From contig CAIYYA010000054.1 in the NCBI GenBank assembly GCA_903930255.1, positions 1 through 52,757 on the forward strand: a DNA stretch of 52,757 bases. Reading direction: 5' to 3'. The position numbers and the translations under genes were made by a program. The notes below the pieces were generated by a model that was not told the origin of the DNA, ran no database searches, and worked only from the letters and a program-made list of their open reading frames with translations. Source of the DNA: an uncultured beta proteobacterium (GTDB taxonomy: Bacteria; Pseudomonadota; Gammaproteobacteria; Burkholderiales; Burkholderiaceae_C). Positions 17,566 through 25,451 of the stretch are shown here, piece by piece. Numbering within the stretch: position 1 is the first letter of the stretch; each line of letters starts with the position of its first letter.

Positions 17566-18392
17566 TTGACAGCCCCTGTGGTCAGACCAGAAATGAGCTG
17601 TTTAGATGAAATCACAAACAGCACAACCAAGGGCAAAGTAGCAATGGCAGAACCCGTCATCAATGCACCCCACTCGGTGTCCACCGGGCTTTGCAAGCTG
17701 CGCAAAGCCAGTGGCAAGGTGTACATATCTGGAGAACGCATCACGATCAGAGGGCCAATGAAATTATTCCAAGACGCGATGAAAGTGATCAAACCCAAAG
17801 TACCCAAGGCTGGTTTTAATAACGGCAAAACTATGCGCATAAAAATTCCCATCTCGCTGCAGCCGTCCATGCGCGCAGCTTCAATTAAATCCTTGGGAAT
17901 TGAAGACGTGACAAACTGGCGCATCAAAAAGATACCAAAAGCACTGGCGGCGCCAGGAATGTACAAAGCCCGCGGCTGATCGATCCATCCCAAGACATCC
18001 ATGATCATGAAGGTCGGGATCATGTTCATGAATGACGGGAGCAGCATGGTGCCCATCACCAGACCAAAAAGAGCATTTTTGTACTTGAACTCAAACAGAG
18101 CAAAAGCATAGCCCCCCATCGAACAAAATAGCAATGTCAACACTGTTGACGCTATAGCCACGTACAAACTCCAACCCAAATTTCGCCAAAAAGGCATTCG
18201 ATCTGTCAAAATTTTGAGATTGTTAAAAAAATCATCGCCAAAAAACATGGGCGGCGGCAAGCTAAAAATTTCAGTTCTTGAATGGGTCGCAAACACAAAC
18301 ATGAAATAAAACGGCGCCAGCATGATCAAGGCACCAATTCCCACCACGACATAGGCAGCCCAGGGGGCCAGTTGTTCAGATTTGATCTTCAT
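17562..18392 (-). CDS. Sugar ABC importer permease (MalG type)
   Basis: A 276-residue inner-membrane permease with about six membrane helices. The first is at about 13-32, and the EAA coupling loop EAARMDGCSEMGIFMRIVLP contacts the ATPase. Size and loop place it in the MalG/CUT1 family. It is the partner of the MalF-type permease immediately upstream (18-base gap) and its stop overlaps the start of GH1. The substrate is inferred from context to be beta-1,3-gluco-oligosaccharides. Confidence 0.95.
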   Translation of the reverse strand: MKIKSEQLAPWAAYVVVGIGALIMLAPFYFMFVFATHSRTEIFSLPPPMFFGDDFFNNLKILTDRMPFWRNLGWSLYVAIASTVLTLLFCSMGGYAFALFEFKYKNALFGLVMGTMLLPSFMNMIPTFMIMDVLGWIDQPRALYIPGAASAFGIFLMRQFVTSSIPKDLIEAARMDGCSEMGIFMRIVLPLLKPALGTLGLITFIASWNNFIGPLIVMRSPDMYTLPLALRSLQSPVDTEWGALMTGSAIATLPLVVLFVISSKQLISGLTTGAVK

Positions 18393-18410
18393 GTGTCAGG
18401 TCTTTGCAGT

Positions 18411-19346
18411 TCATACGGACGAGCTACGAGGGCGAAATGCCCGGTTGGTCAACCAAGTCAAGGCCGCCACCAAAATGAATAACAACCACGACATGGCACT
18501 GGCCGCACCAAAGTCATTAAAGTCAAAGGCCATGCGGTACAAGTAGATGGCCGTGGTCATGCCCGATTGATCCGAGCCGCCACGCCCGCCAGTCAAAATG
18601 AAAGGCTCTTCAAACAGTTGCAAGCCGCCAATCACGCTCAGCGTGACACCGAAAAAAATCATCGGCTTCAGACTGGGCAAAGTGATGTACCAGAACTGCT
18701 GTAAACGTCCGGCACCGTCCATCGTTGCCGCCTCGTAAATATCTTTAGGTATGGTCTGCAGTGCAGCCAGATAAAGCACCACGTTAAAACCAACATAACG
18801 CCAAAAAACAATCATCGAGATGGCTGGTTTAATGTGGTCCGGGTCATTCAGCCAATCGACTGCCTCACTTGGCACCAGCCAACCAAAGCCGGGAATTTCA
18901 TGCAAGGTTCTCAAACCCAAATTAATTAAACCAAAATCGGTTGAAAACAGCGAGCTGAACAAAATGGCAATGGCTACGGTGGAAGTGATGTAAGGCATGA
19001 AATAGGCCCCAACCACACCATTGCGAAGCCGCTTAAACGACGAGTGAATGAAATAGGCCAGCGGAATCGCTACCAGATGCTGAGGTACACCCGAAGCCAA
19101 AGCCAGCCAGGCGGTGTTTTTGAGGGATTTCCAGAACCATTCGTCTTGCAGGGCAAAAATATAGTTTTCAAAGCCCACAAAACGCATTGCCGATAAGCCA
19201 CTGGTAGGCTCCCACGACTGAAAGGCCAGGTACAAAGAAAAAGCCAGCGGAAACACGCCAAATACCAGGAACAAAATCAGGAACGGACTCACAAAAACAT
19301 AGGGCGCCCATTTAGGCGACAGTTCAAGCGCTTTTGGCAATTTCAT
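18411..19346 (-). CDS. Sugar ABC importer permease (MalF type)
   Basis: A 311-residue inner-membrane permease of the CUT1 family. The first helix is at about 14-36 (APYVFVSPFLILFLVFGVFP) and the EAA loop is EAATMDGAGRLQQFWYITLPSLKP. It precedes the MalG-type partner and follows the binding-protein gene by 51 bases. Together with the binding protein and the ATPase it forms one importer; no other transporter in the locus is intact, apart from the porin, because the GPH symporter is a remnant. Confidence 0.95.
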   Translation of the reverse strand: MKLPKALELSPKWAPYVFVSPFLILFLVFGVFPLAFSLYLAFQSWEPTSGLSAMRFVGFENYIFALQDEWFWKSLKNTAWLALASGVPQHLVAIPLAYFIHSSFKRLRNGVVGAYFMPYITSTVAIAILFSSLFSTDFGLINLGLRTLHEIPGFGWLVPSEAVDWLNDPDHIKPAISMIVFWRYVGFNVVLYLAALQTIPKDIYEAATMDGAGRLQQFWYITLPSLKPMIFFGVTLSVIGGLQLFEEPFILTGGRGGSDQSGMTTAIYLYRMAFDFNDFGAASAMSWLLFILVAALTWLTNRAFRPRSSSV

Positions 19347-19397
19347 GGCAGACCAGTCTTTGTTAAATCGTTATAGAAAAAGCATCAAAAAATGCCT

Positions 19398-20666
19398 TCA
19401 GCGATGCGCACGTTTTTGCAGCAAGCGCTGTGCGTCAGCTAACGCCAGACCAATGTCTTTGCCGCGATCAAGCACTTTGTCCAGTTCGGTGTTGATCACC
19501 TCATCGGCAAAAGCGTCTTGTTTGTGCACGCTCACAGCAACAATTCGACTGGTCGCGTCACGCCATCCCAAGCGCGCTTTTTGCTCCCCCAAAAATGCAA
19601 TCGGCTGATCAAAAAATGCGTCGGTATAGGTTTCCAGCAAGGCCGGAAAAGCATCCTGTGACTTGAACGCACTAAGCTGGAGATCGCGGTTGAGTGTCAT
19701 CATCTGAATGAACTCCCATGCCAAGGCTTTGTGCTCAGACGGCGCACCGCGTGCAATGGCAAAAAAGGTACCCCCATAGGCAGCAAATGCACCCTCAGGC
19801 AACTGGGCTGCATGCCACAAACCTTTGGTGCTGGGTGCCAGCCAATTATTCAGGTGACCTGCCAGCCAAGCACCCGTCATTTGCGTTGAAATAGTGCCAC
19901 GCTTAAAACCTTCAGACCACTCGTTGGTCCAGGCACCCACCTTAGCATCAAGTTTTTGACTGCGCACCTTGCGAGCCAACTCAAAAGCGCGCACAAAACG
20001 CGGGGTTGTCACCAGGACATTGGACTGGCCGTCAAAATACAGTCCTTCACCAGGCTGTATACCAGCTCGAATCACAATGTCTTTCATGTCACGTGCATGC
20101 GCCATCAAATAGGCGCCCGTAGCGGATTTGATTTTGCGACCTGCATCAACATAACTGTCCCAAGACCGTGTCAGCTCTGCCTCAGAAACCTGCGCTTTGG
20201 CCAGAATATCAGTGCGATACAACAGGGTTCCAGGACCAATGTCTGTCGGAGCCGCCACAATGGCACCGGCACGATTGGTAGCCTGAGCAAACGCATAGGG
20301 CACAAATCGCGATTGAAATTTTTTGATGCCATAAGGCTCTTTGGCCAAATCTTCCAGCCCGCCGCCCTGCGCGAATCGCCCCACATAACCGACCTCAAGA
20401 GCCATCACATCGGGCAAGTAAAACGAGGTTGAAAGAGCTGTCGTCATCGCCGTGTGGTGGTCATTGAACTGACGACTCACCACTTTGATATCGACTGTGG
20501 GGTGCATTTTTTTCCAGGCTGGAATGGCTGCCTTGACGATTTCGTCTACAGCTGGAAAGGCCGCAATGGTCAAAGTTTGCTGCGCATGCGCCACATCCGA
20601 AGCAAAAACGCCGATGGATACGACAGCCAGCATGACCGGAGCAATGAAGCACCGCAAATTGAACAT
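19398..20666 (-). CDS. Sugar ABC importer periplasmic binding protein
   Basis: A 422-residue family 1 extracellular solute-binding protein. A Sec signal peptide ends at about Ala-His-Ala|Gln-Gln (residue 27/28), then TLTIAAFPAVDEIVKAAIPAWKKMHP opens the first lobe. It is the specificity component of the importer. I use the ATG at 20664-20666, because GGAG lies six bases upstream; two earlier in-frame starts (TTG 20678, ATG 20672) overlap that ribosome site. It is the first gene of the operon after the LacI-type regulator and the operator palindrome lies about 75 bases upstream of its start. Ligand identity (laminari-oligosaccharides) is inferred from the neighbours. Confidence 0.95.
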   Translation of the reverse strand: MFNLRCFIAPVMLAVVSIGVFASDVAHAQQTLTIAAFPAVDEIVKAAIPAWKKMHPTVDIKVVSRQFNDHHTAMTTALSTSFYLPDVMALEVGYVGRFAQGGGLEDLAKEPYGIKKFQSRFVPYAFAQATNRAGAIVAAPTDIGPGTLLYRTDILAKAQVSEAELTRSWDSYVDAGRKIKSATGAYLMAHARDMKDIVIRAGIQPGEGLYFDGQSNVLVTTPRFVRAFELARKVRSQKLDAKVGAWTNEWSEGFKRGTISTQMTGAWLAGHLNNWLAPSTKGLWHAAQLPEGAFAAYGGTFFAIARGAPSEHKALAWEFIQMMTLNRDLQLSAFKSQDAFPALLETYTDAFFDQPIAFLGEQKARLGWRDATSRIVAVSVHKQDAFADEVINTELDKVLDRGKDIGLALADAQRLLQKRAHR

Positions 20667-20724
20667 ACGCATCTCCAAAAAAGAAAACTGACTGCAGGCC
20701 TGAAAAGTTTGGTCTGTATCGATG

Positions 20725-20754
20725 AATTTACAAAACGCTTGAAAGCGCTTTCAA
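20725..20754 (-). promoter_or_regulatory. Promoter of the importer operon
   Basis: On the minus strand TTGAAA (20749-20754) and TAAATT (20725-20730) are separated by 18 bases, a plausible sigma-70 promoter. The -35 box lies inside the operator palindrome, so a bound repressor would block RNA polymerase. The transcription start would fall near 20718, giving a leader of about 50 bases. Confidence 0.5.
20739..20754. promoter_or_regulatory. LacI-family operator palindrome
   Basis: TTGAAAGCGCTTTCAA is a perfect 16-bp palindrome with the central CG step usual for LacI/GalR-family operators. It lies between the regulator gene and the importer operon and covers the -35 box. The adjacent LacI-family protein is the obvious ligand; binding itself is inferred. 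Confidence 0.75.
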
Positions 20755-20844
20755 ATTTATTTTAAAGAAAGAAATTCGTAAATCACCTAGGGGAAATCCC
20801 GATGCCCAGGAAGAATTAACCCGGCAAGCGAAAAAAGATGACAA

Positions 20845-21906
20845 TCAGATTGCAGCTGTTGAATCGCGTTGGATAAGCCTGGGGCCTGGCAATACACTGC
20901 CCGGTCTGATCCCTTGCAACAGCTGAAGCATGGACAGTGCTGCCAAACGCCCTAATTCATAGGCCGATTCATGCACACTGGTCAGAGGTGGCCACGCATA
21001 CGTAGCAGCTGGCAAATCGTCAAAACCGACCAATGAAACATCGCCCGGAATGCGTAAGCCGCGCTGATGCAATGCCAAGGCAGCACCCAATGCCATTTGG
21101 TCATTGGCTGCAAAAATTGCAGAGAAATCACATTTTTTTTCTAGTAATTGGCGCGCAGCCAGTAAGCCACTAGCCTCACTGAAGTCACCAGAAACGACCA
21201 ATTCTGCATCGAATCCGATTCCCGCAGAAACTAGCGCTTCGCGATAGCCCAACAGCCGATCAGCCGCATCTGGATGATTCAAGCTACCGCTAATGTGGGC
21301 AATTCTTCGATGTCCAAGTGAGACCAAATGCTGGGTCGCAAGGCGTCCACCCTCAACATTATCAAAGTGCAAAGAGTAAAGCTGTGGTGCTTTCAGTGAC
21401 CGACCCGTTACCACGATCGGCACCCTCTTGGCACACGACTTTAATGTGGCATTGGTCAACCTGCCTGTCAAAACAATAATTCCGTCAACTCGACGCGACA
21501 GCAACACATCAACACATTTCGACTCAGTTTTGGCATCCCAATGCCCACTCACAAAAAGTGCGCTGTAGCCGGCCAAATCAAGTTCAGCCTCAATACCACG
21601 CAAAGCCACCCCGTAAAACGGGCTGTCGATCGCCTGCGTGACAACCCCCACGCTCAATGTTTTACCCCCTGCAAGACCACGCGCGATCGGATTGGGAATA
21701 AAACCAAGAGTTGAAATTGCCTCTTCAACGGCTTTCTTTTTGTCTGCACTGACCACAGCGGTGCCATTCAAAATGCGCGAAACTGTGCTTGGCGAAACCC
21801 CTGCTTTGGTAGCAACCATTTCCAACGTGACAACCTGATGTGATTTATTGAGTTCGCTTTTGCGAACTGCAAAACCGTTAACGCTTAATTGAGAGATTTT
21901 GTTCAT
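20845..21906 (-). CDS. LacI-family transcriptional regulator of the glucan locus
   Basis: A 353-residue repressor. The helix-turn-helix is VTLEMVATKAGVSPSTVSRILNG (about 26-48), then the hinge region (about 66-80) and a periplasmic-binding-like sensor domain from about 84 to the end. The N-terminus is about 20 residues longer than usual before the HTH, with the start taken as the ATG at 21904-21906; the open frame extends further upstream without homology. No clear Shine-Dalgarno is visible. It is transcribed in the same direction as the importer operon and probably represses it until a glucan-derived sugar binds. An imperfect palindrome just upstream of the start suggests autoregulation. Confidence 0.93.
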   Translation of the reverse strand: MNKISQLSVNGFAVRKSELNKSHQVVTLEMVATKAGVSPSTVSRILNGTAVVSADKKKAVEEAISTLGFIPNPIARGLAGGKTLSVGVVTQAIDSPFYGVALRGIEAELDLAGYSALFVSGHWDAKTESKCVDVLLSRRVDGIIVLTGRLTNATLKSCAKRVPIVVTGRSLKAPQLYSLHFDNVEGGRLATQHLVSLGHRRIAHISGSLNHPDAADRLLGYREALVSAGIGFDAELVVSGDFSEASGLLAARQLLEKKCDFSAIFAANDQMALGAALALHQRGLRIPGDVSLVGFDDLPAATYAWPPLTSVHESAYELGRLAALSMLQLLQGIRPGSVLPGPRLIQRDSTAAI

Positions 21907-21910
21907 GTTT

Positions 21911-21925
21911 TTCAAACGGTTTCGA
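21911..21925. promoter_or_regulatory. Candidate autoregulatory operator of the LacI-type gene
   Basis: TTCAAACGGTTTCGA is an imperfect palindrome with the CG-centred AAAC/GTTT layout of LacI-type operators. It ends five bases upstream of the regulator start codon, where binding would block transcription or early elongation. It resembles, but does not equal, the 16-bp palindrome at 20739-20754. Confidence 0.4.
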
Positions 21926-21967
21926 CTGTAATTAATGATGATAAAGCAACTTTTTTCAGCTTCGCTT

Positions 21968-22489
21968 TTACGAAGGAAGAGCCCCAGCACCAAGGCCCAG
22001 CGATCGATCCATCAAAACGACGTCGAGCCAACGTTCAAACTTCCAGCCACAAGCTTTCAAAACACCAACTTGCTCAAAACCGGCACTGCGATGAACGCCT
22101 ATTGAACCCTCGTTGGCACTGTCTCCAATCACAGCGATCAGTTTGCGCACCCCCACCAGCTCAGCCTGCTGAGCTAACTCACTCAACAAAGCACGACCTA
22201 GGCCTTGTCCCGCAGCGTCAGGGAGAAGATAAATGGAATCCTCAGCAGAATAGCGGTAGGCAGGGCGCGGCTTAAACCAGGTGCAATAGGCATAACCTAA
22301 AACACGATTTTTATCTACCGCCACCAAGTAAGGCAATTTCTTCGCTAGAACGTCCTCTCGACGCAGTGCCATTTCGACAACATCGGGGGGGGCAACCTCA
22401 AAAGTCCCCGTTCCATGCACAACATGATGCGCATAGATCTCTGAAATTTGCGCGATGTCAGAACTTTGACTGGGTCGGATAATTGGCAT
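21968..22489 (-). CDS. GNAT N-acyltransferase (phosphinothricin/amino-acid acetyltransferase type)
   Basis: A 173-residue GNAT acetyltransferase. MPIIRPSQSSDIAQISEIYAHHVVHGTGTFE is the characteristic N-terminus of the YncA/MnaT/Pat subgroup, and LLPDAAGQGLGRALL holds the acetyl-CoA pyrophosphate loop (AGQGLG). Family members acetylate the alpha-amine of methionine analogues or phosphinothricin; the natural substrate here is unknown. The ATG at 22487-22489 is chosen because the family begins there. It is divergent from rpsP and its start region overlaps the rpsP promoter. Confidence 0.9.
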   Translation of the reverse strand: MPIIRPSQSSDIAQISEIYAHHVVHGTGTFEVAPPDVVEMALRREDVLAKKLPYLVAVDKNRVLGYAYCTWFKPRPAYRYSAEDSIYLLPDAAGQGLGRALLSELAQQAELVGVRKLIAVIGDSANEGSIGVHRSAGFEQVGVLKACGWKFERWLDVVLMDRSLGLGAGALPS

Positions 22490-22510
22490 AGTGTTCTTAA
22501 TGGATATAAT
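22483..22510 (+). promoter_or_regulatory. Promoter of the rpsP operon
   Basis: TTGGCA (22483-22488), 16 bases, then a perfect TATAAT (22505-22510). The start point would be near 22517, giving a leader of about 104 bases before rpsP. It overlaps the first codons of the divergent GNAT gene. Confidence 0.6.
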
Positions 22511-22586
22511 GCTCGGCTGTCTGGCGTGTCGCATAACCGGGTGGTCATGTCGCGTGTCTCAAACGCTGGATTGAAGTCTTATTTTC

Positions 22587-22603
22587 GTGGAAAAACTTTC
22601 CAC
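22587..22603 (+). other. Hairpin just before the rpsP ribosome-binding site
   Basis: GTGGAAA (22587-22593) and TTTCCAC (22597-22603) pair perfectly around a three-base loop, six bases before the AAAGGA ribosome site of rpsP. It could present or regulate that site. Confidence 0.45.
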
Positions 22604-22620
22604 TCCCCAAAGGATAAATT

Positions 22621-22872
22621 ATGGTCGTCATTCGACTCGCCCGTGGCGGTGCAAAAGCTCGCCCGTTTTTTAATATTGTTGTCGCTGACAAGCGTACACG
22701 CCGTGATGGTCGCTTCATTGAGCGCATTGGTTTTTACAACCCGATTGCGACAGCCAATGAAGAAAGTATTCGCATCGCCCAAGATCGCCTGACTTATTGG
22801 CAGAGCGTTGGAGCGCAAGCATCGCCCACCGTTGAGCGTTTGATCAACCAAGCTGCCAAAAAAGCAGCCTGA
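22621..22872 (+). CDS. rpsP: Ribosomal protein bS16
   Basis: An 83-residue small-subunit protein needed for 30S assembly. [41 protein letters not shown] is the unmistakable bS16 N-terminus. AAAGGA lies seven bases before the ATG. It is the first gene of the classic rpsP-rimM-trmD-rplS operon; rimM begins three bases after its stop. Confidence 0.99.
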   Translation: MVVIRLARGGAKARPFFNIVVADKRTRRDGRFIERIGFYNPIATANEESIRIAQDRLTYWQSVGAQASPTVERLINQAAKKAA

Positions 22873-22875
22873 ACA

Positions 22876-23445
22876 GTGCACATGCTGCCCGGCCTGGAGG
22901 CTGCCGAACTGCCGGCAGATGCTATCGAGGTTGGGCGCGTTCTGGATGCATGGGGCATCAAAGGATGGATACGCGTACTCCCCTATAGCGCCGATCCCGA
23001 GGCGCTTTTTTCATCCAAACGCTGGTATTTGATGCCCAGTGAAAAAGGTGCAAAAACTTTTGAGGGTGGTGCGCTTTTGCGCATCAAAGAGGCCAAAACA
23101 CACACCGATTCGGTCGTTGCTTGTGCGCATGAAATTGACGATCGAAACGCTGCGGAGTGCCTCCGCGGTGCACGTATTTTCATTGCGCGTTCAAGTTTTC
23201 CCAGTGTTCAACCAGACGAGTATTACTGGGTTGACTTGATAGGACTAACTGTAATTAATCGTCAGGGTGAGTGCTTGGGGCAGGTGCGCGAACTGCTCTC
23301 TACCGGCCCTCAAACGGTTCTGGTGCTTGAAGATGTCAGTACAGAACCCCACGTTGAGCGAATGATTCCTTTTGTTGGCGCATTCGTCGACAGTGTGCAA
23401 TTGAGTAACAAAAAAATCCTGGTCGACTGGCACCAAGACTACTGA
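22876..23445 (+). CDS. rimM: 16S rRNA processing protein RimM
   Basis: A 189-residue ribosome-maturation factor that binds uS19 in the 30S head. The N-terminal RimM domain starts at IEVGRVLDAWGIKGWIRVLP and a PRC-barrel follows (YYWVDLIGLTVINRQGECLGQV). The start may be the GTG at 22876 or the ATG two codons later at 22882; neither has a clear ribosome site, which agrees with translation coupled to rpsP. Confidence 0.97.
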   Translation: MHMLPGLEAAELPADAIEVGRVLDAWGIKGWIRVLPYSADPEALFSSKRWYLMPSEKGAKTFEGGALLRIKEAKTHTDSVVACAHEIDDRNAAECLRGARIFIARSSFPSVQPDEYYWVDLIGLTVINRQGECLGQVRELLSTGPQTVLVLEDVSTEPHVERMIPFVGAFVDSVQLSNKKILVDWHQDY

Positions 23446-23452
23446 GCAGATT

Positions 23453-24223
23453 GTGCGATTTGATGTTATTACCCTTTTTCCTGATCTGTTTTCACCGCTT
23501 CTGTGCACGGGCATCACACGCCGCGCTTTTGAATCAGGTCAGGTACAAGTTTGCCTGAGCAATCCACGCGATTTCGCACAAGGCAACTATCGCCGCATTG
23601 ACGATCGTCCTTATGGTGGTGGCCCCGGCATGGTGATGATGGCCGAACCACTGGAACAATGCATTCAGAATGCAAAGACGCTGCGTGACGACAAAAATAC
23701 ACCGGTTGTGCTTTTTTCACCACATGGTCAAACCTTGAACCATGCAATGGTGCAGCGCTGGTCTGGTAGTTCAGGCGCCATCTTGCTTTGCGGGCGCTAT
23801 GAAGGCATCGATCAGCGATTTATCGACCACTACGTATCAGAACAAATCAGTTTGGGTGATTTTGTGCTTTCAGGCGGCGAAATTGCCGCCATGGCCCTAC
23901 TCGATGCTGTGGCTCGACTGCAACCTGGCGTTCTCAACGACGAACAAAGCCATGCGCAAGACAGTTTTAACCCAGGACTCGACGGCCTGCTGGATTGCCC
24001 ACACTACACCCGGCCAGAATTATGGAACGAAATGAAGGTGCCTGCTGTTTTGCTGAGCGGCGACCATCGTCGCATTGAGCGCTGGCGACGTGATCAGCGC
24101 TTAATTCAAACCTTGCGCTTGCGTCCAGACTTGATTGCCCAAGCACGCAATCAAGCCAGCCTCAGCGAGATCGACGAGTCGACGCTTTCTGGCTATAATC
24201 CTGAGCTTTTCGATCCTCTGTAA
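23453..24223 (+). CDS. trmD: tRNA (guanine-37-N1)-methyltransferase
   Basis: A 256-residue SPOUT methyltransferase that makes m1G37 in tRNAs reading CNN-type codons and prevents +1 frameshifting. It begins with GTG at 23453 (protein MRFDVITLFPDLFSP). The knot motifs GGGPGMVMM, LCGRYEGIDQRF and SGGEIAAMALLDAVARL are all present. It starts seven bases after rimM. Its stop codon abuts the alternative-stem region of the rplS leader. Confidence 0.99.
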   Translation: MRFDVITLFPDLFSPLLCTGITRRAFESGQVQVCLSNPRDFAQGNYRRIDDRPYGGGPGMVMMAEPLEQCIQNAKTLRDDKNTPVVLFSPHGQTLNHAMVQRWSGSSGAILLCGRYEGIDQRFIDHYVSEQISLGDFVLSGGEIAAMALLDAVARLQPGVLNDEQSHAQDSFNPGLDGLLDCPHYTRPELWNEMKVPAVLLSGDHRRIERWRRDQRLIQTLRLRPDLIAQARNQASLSEIDESTLSGYNPELFDPL

Positions 24224-24227
24224 AACC

Positions 24228-24293
24228 GCTAAAGCACCGTGCCTTAGCCTTGCATCAATCCCGATGCTGGTGTTTATATGATCACCTAAGGCA
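24228..24293 (+). promoter_or_regulatory. Candidate RNA switch in the rplS leader
   Basis: Two mutually exclusive foldings are visible. Stem A pairs GCTAA...GCAC (24228-24237) with GTGC...TTAGC (24239-24248). Stem B pairs TGCCTTAG (24240-24247) with CTAAGGCA (24286-24293), which contains the rplS Shine-Dalgarno AAGG (24288-24291). A small GCATC/GATGC hairpin (24252-24267) sits inside stem B. Forming B should shut rplS; forming A should open it. The control signal is unknown; L19 itself or trmD translation are the natural candidates. Confidence 0.5.
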
Positions 24294-24296
24294 ACT

Positions 24297-24674
24297 ATGA
24301 ACCTGATCCAAATCCTTGAGCAAGAAGAAATTGCTCGCCTGAACAAATCGATTCCAGATTTTTCGCCTGGCGACACTGTGATAGTCAACCTCAACGTCGT
24401 TGAAGGCACTCGCAAGCGTATTCAAGCTTACGAAGGTGTCGTTATTGCCAAGCGTAATCGTGGCATCAACAGTGGCTTCACTGTTCGCAAAATTTCGAGC
24501 GGCGAAGGCGTTGAGCGTACCTTTCAAACTTACAGCCCGTTAATCGCCAGCATTGAAGTCAAGCGCCGCGGTGATGTGCGTCGCGCCAAACTCTACTATT
24601 TACGTGATCGCAGCGGAAAATCGGCTCGTATCAAAGAAAAACTGCCAGCACGCAAGGTCACTGTCGCTGCATAA
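24297..24674 (+). CDS. rplS: Ribosomal protein bL19
   Basis: A 125-residue large-subunit protein at the 30S-50S interface. [32 protein letters not shown] and [33 protein letters not shown] are diagnostic. The ribosome site AAGG lies five bases before the ATG and is embedded in a possible inhibitory stem. It is the last gene of the operon and is followed by a strong terminator. Confidence 0.99.
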   Translation: MNLIQILEQEEIARLNKSIPDFSPGDTVIVNLNVVEGTRKRIQAYEGVVIAKRNRGINSGFTVRKISSGEGVERTFQTYSPLIASIEVKRRGDVRRAKLYYLRDRSGKSARIKEKLPARKVTVAA

Positions 24675-24690
24675 GCACTTGGGTCAAAAC

Positions 24691-24724
24691 AAAAAACCGC
24701 CCCTTCTTTGTGGCGGTTTTTTTT
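24691..24724 (+). terminator. Intrinsic terminator of the rpsP operon
   Basis: Eleven perfect base pairs, AAAAAACCGCC (24691-24701) with GGCGGTTTTTT (24712-24722), a ten-base loop, and a run of eight T. It lies 17 bases after the rplS stop. Confidence 0.93.
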
Positions 24725-24755
24725 CGTCCGAACACAGAGCTCAGCAATTGTCAGC

Positions 24756-25427
24756 ATGAAACTGTCCACGTTTGACCCGCGAACGGTGCCTATTCATCAG
24801 ATTGATGTGCATTTGCCTGCTGTTAGCCTGAACTGTCTGCAGCCGCAAGCGCTGCGGCAGCGTTTTGCCAGTCCGCCCAATTGGCAAGTTGAACTCTTGG
24901 CTGAGAAACGCTTTGTTAGCGGACCCTCTGTACCAGCCGCAGTATTAATTCCATTGGTTATGCGCTCACAACCCAGCCTGCTCTTGACACTGCGCACGCA
25001 ACATTTGTCAACGCATTCCGGACAAATCGCTTTTCCAGGCGGCAAAGTGGATGCATCGGATGCCAATGCTATTGCAGCTGCACTGCGTGAAACACACGAG
25101 GAGATAGGGCTGGCCGCAGCTTCCATTGAGATTTTGGGTCAATTACCAGTTTATTCAACCGGCTCGGCTTTTGCAGTAACCCCGGTGGTGGCTTTGGTGC
25201 GGAGTGACTTTACTCTGCAACCTAACCCCAACGAAGTTGCTGAGGTATTTGAGGTGCCACTGGCGTTTTTAATGAATCCAGCCCACCATCAGCACCATCA
25301 AATGCTCTGGCAAAACAGCCACCGCCATTGGTTGTCGATGCCCTATCACGACGGCACCACTGAACGTTTTATTTGGGGAGCTACGGCAGGAATGCTGCGT
25401 AATCTTTACAGATTTTTAAGTGCTTGA
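24756..25427 (+). CDS. Nudix hydrolase, CoA pyrophosphatase type
   Basis: A 223-residue Nudix enzyme. GQIAFPGGKVDASD leads into the Nudix box, whose core RETHEEIGL is intact; the preceding FPGG and the spacing match the NudL/CoA-diphosphatase group, which splits CoA to 3',5'-ADP and 4'-phosphopantetheine. The start is taken at the ATG 24756 (MKLSTFDPR), since an earlier in-frame ATG would lie inside the terminator. It precedes the CobD/CbiB-like gene by 24 bases, and they are probably cotranscribed. Confidence 0.92.
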   Translation: MKLSTFDPRTVPIHQIDVHLPAVSLNCLQPQALRQRFASPPNWQVELLAEKRFVSGPSVPAAVLIPLVMRSQPSLLLTLRTQHLSTHSGQIAFPGGKVDASDANAIAAALRETHEEIGLAAASIEILGQLPVYSTGSAFAVTPVVALVRSDFTLQPNPNEVAEVFEVPLAFLMNPAHHQHHQMLWQNSHRHWLSMPYHDGTTERFIWGATAGMLRNLYRFLSA

Positions 25428-25451
25428 TTGAGAGTCGCATATGATGCTCAT

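Noticed and set aside
21851..21868. Palindrome AGTTCGCTTTTGCGAACT near the lacI start, with a related CTTCG/CGAAG hairpin at 21960-21975
   Set aside because: The first lies within the coding sequence and lacks the CG-centred operator layout; the second is short. I see no clear function.
24708..24755. Upstream ATG for the Nudix gene at 24708
   Set aside because: It sits in the terminator loop of the rpsP operon, so it would not be on a separate message; MKLSTFD at 24756 is the better start.
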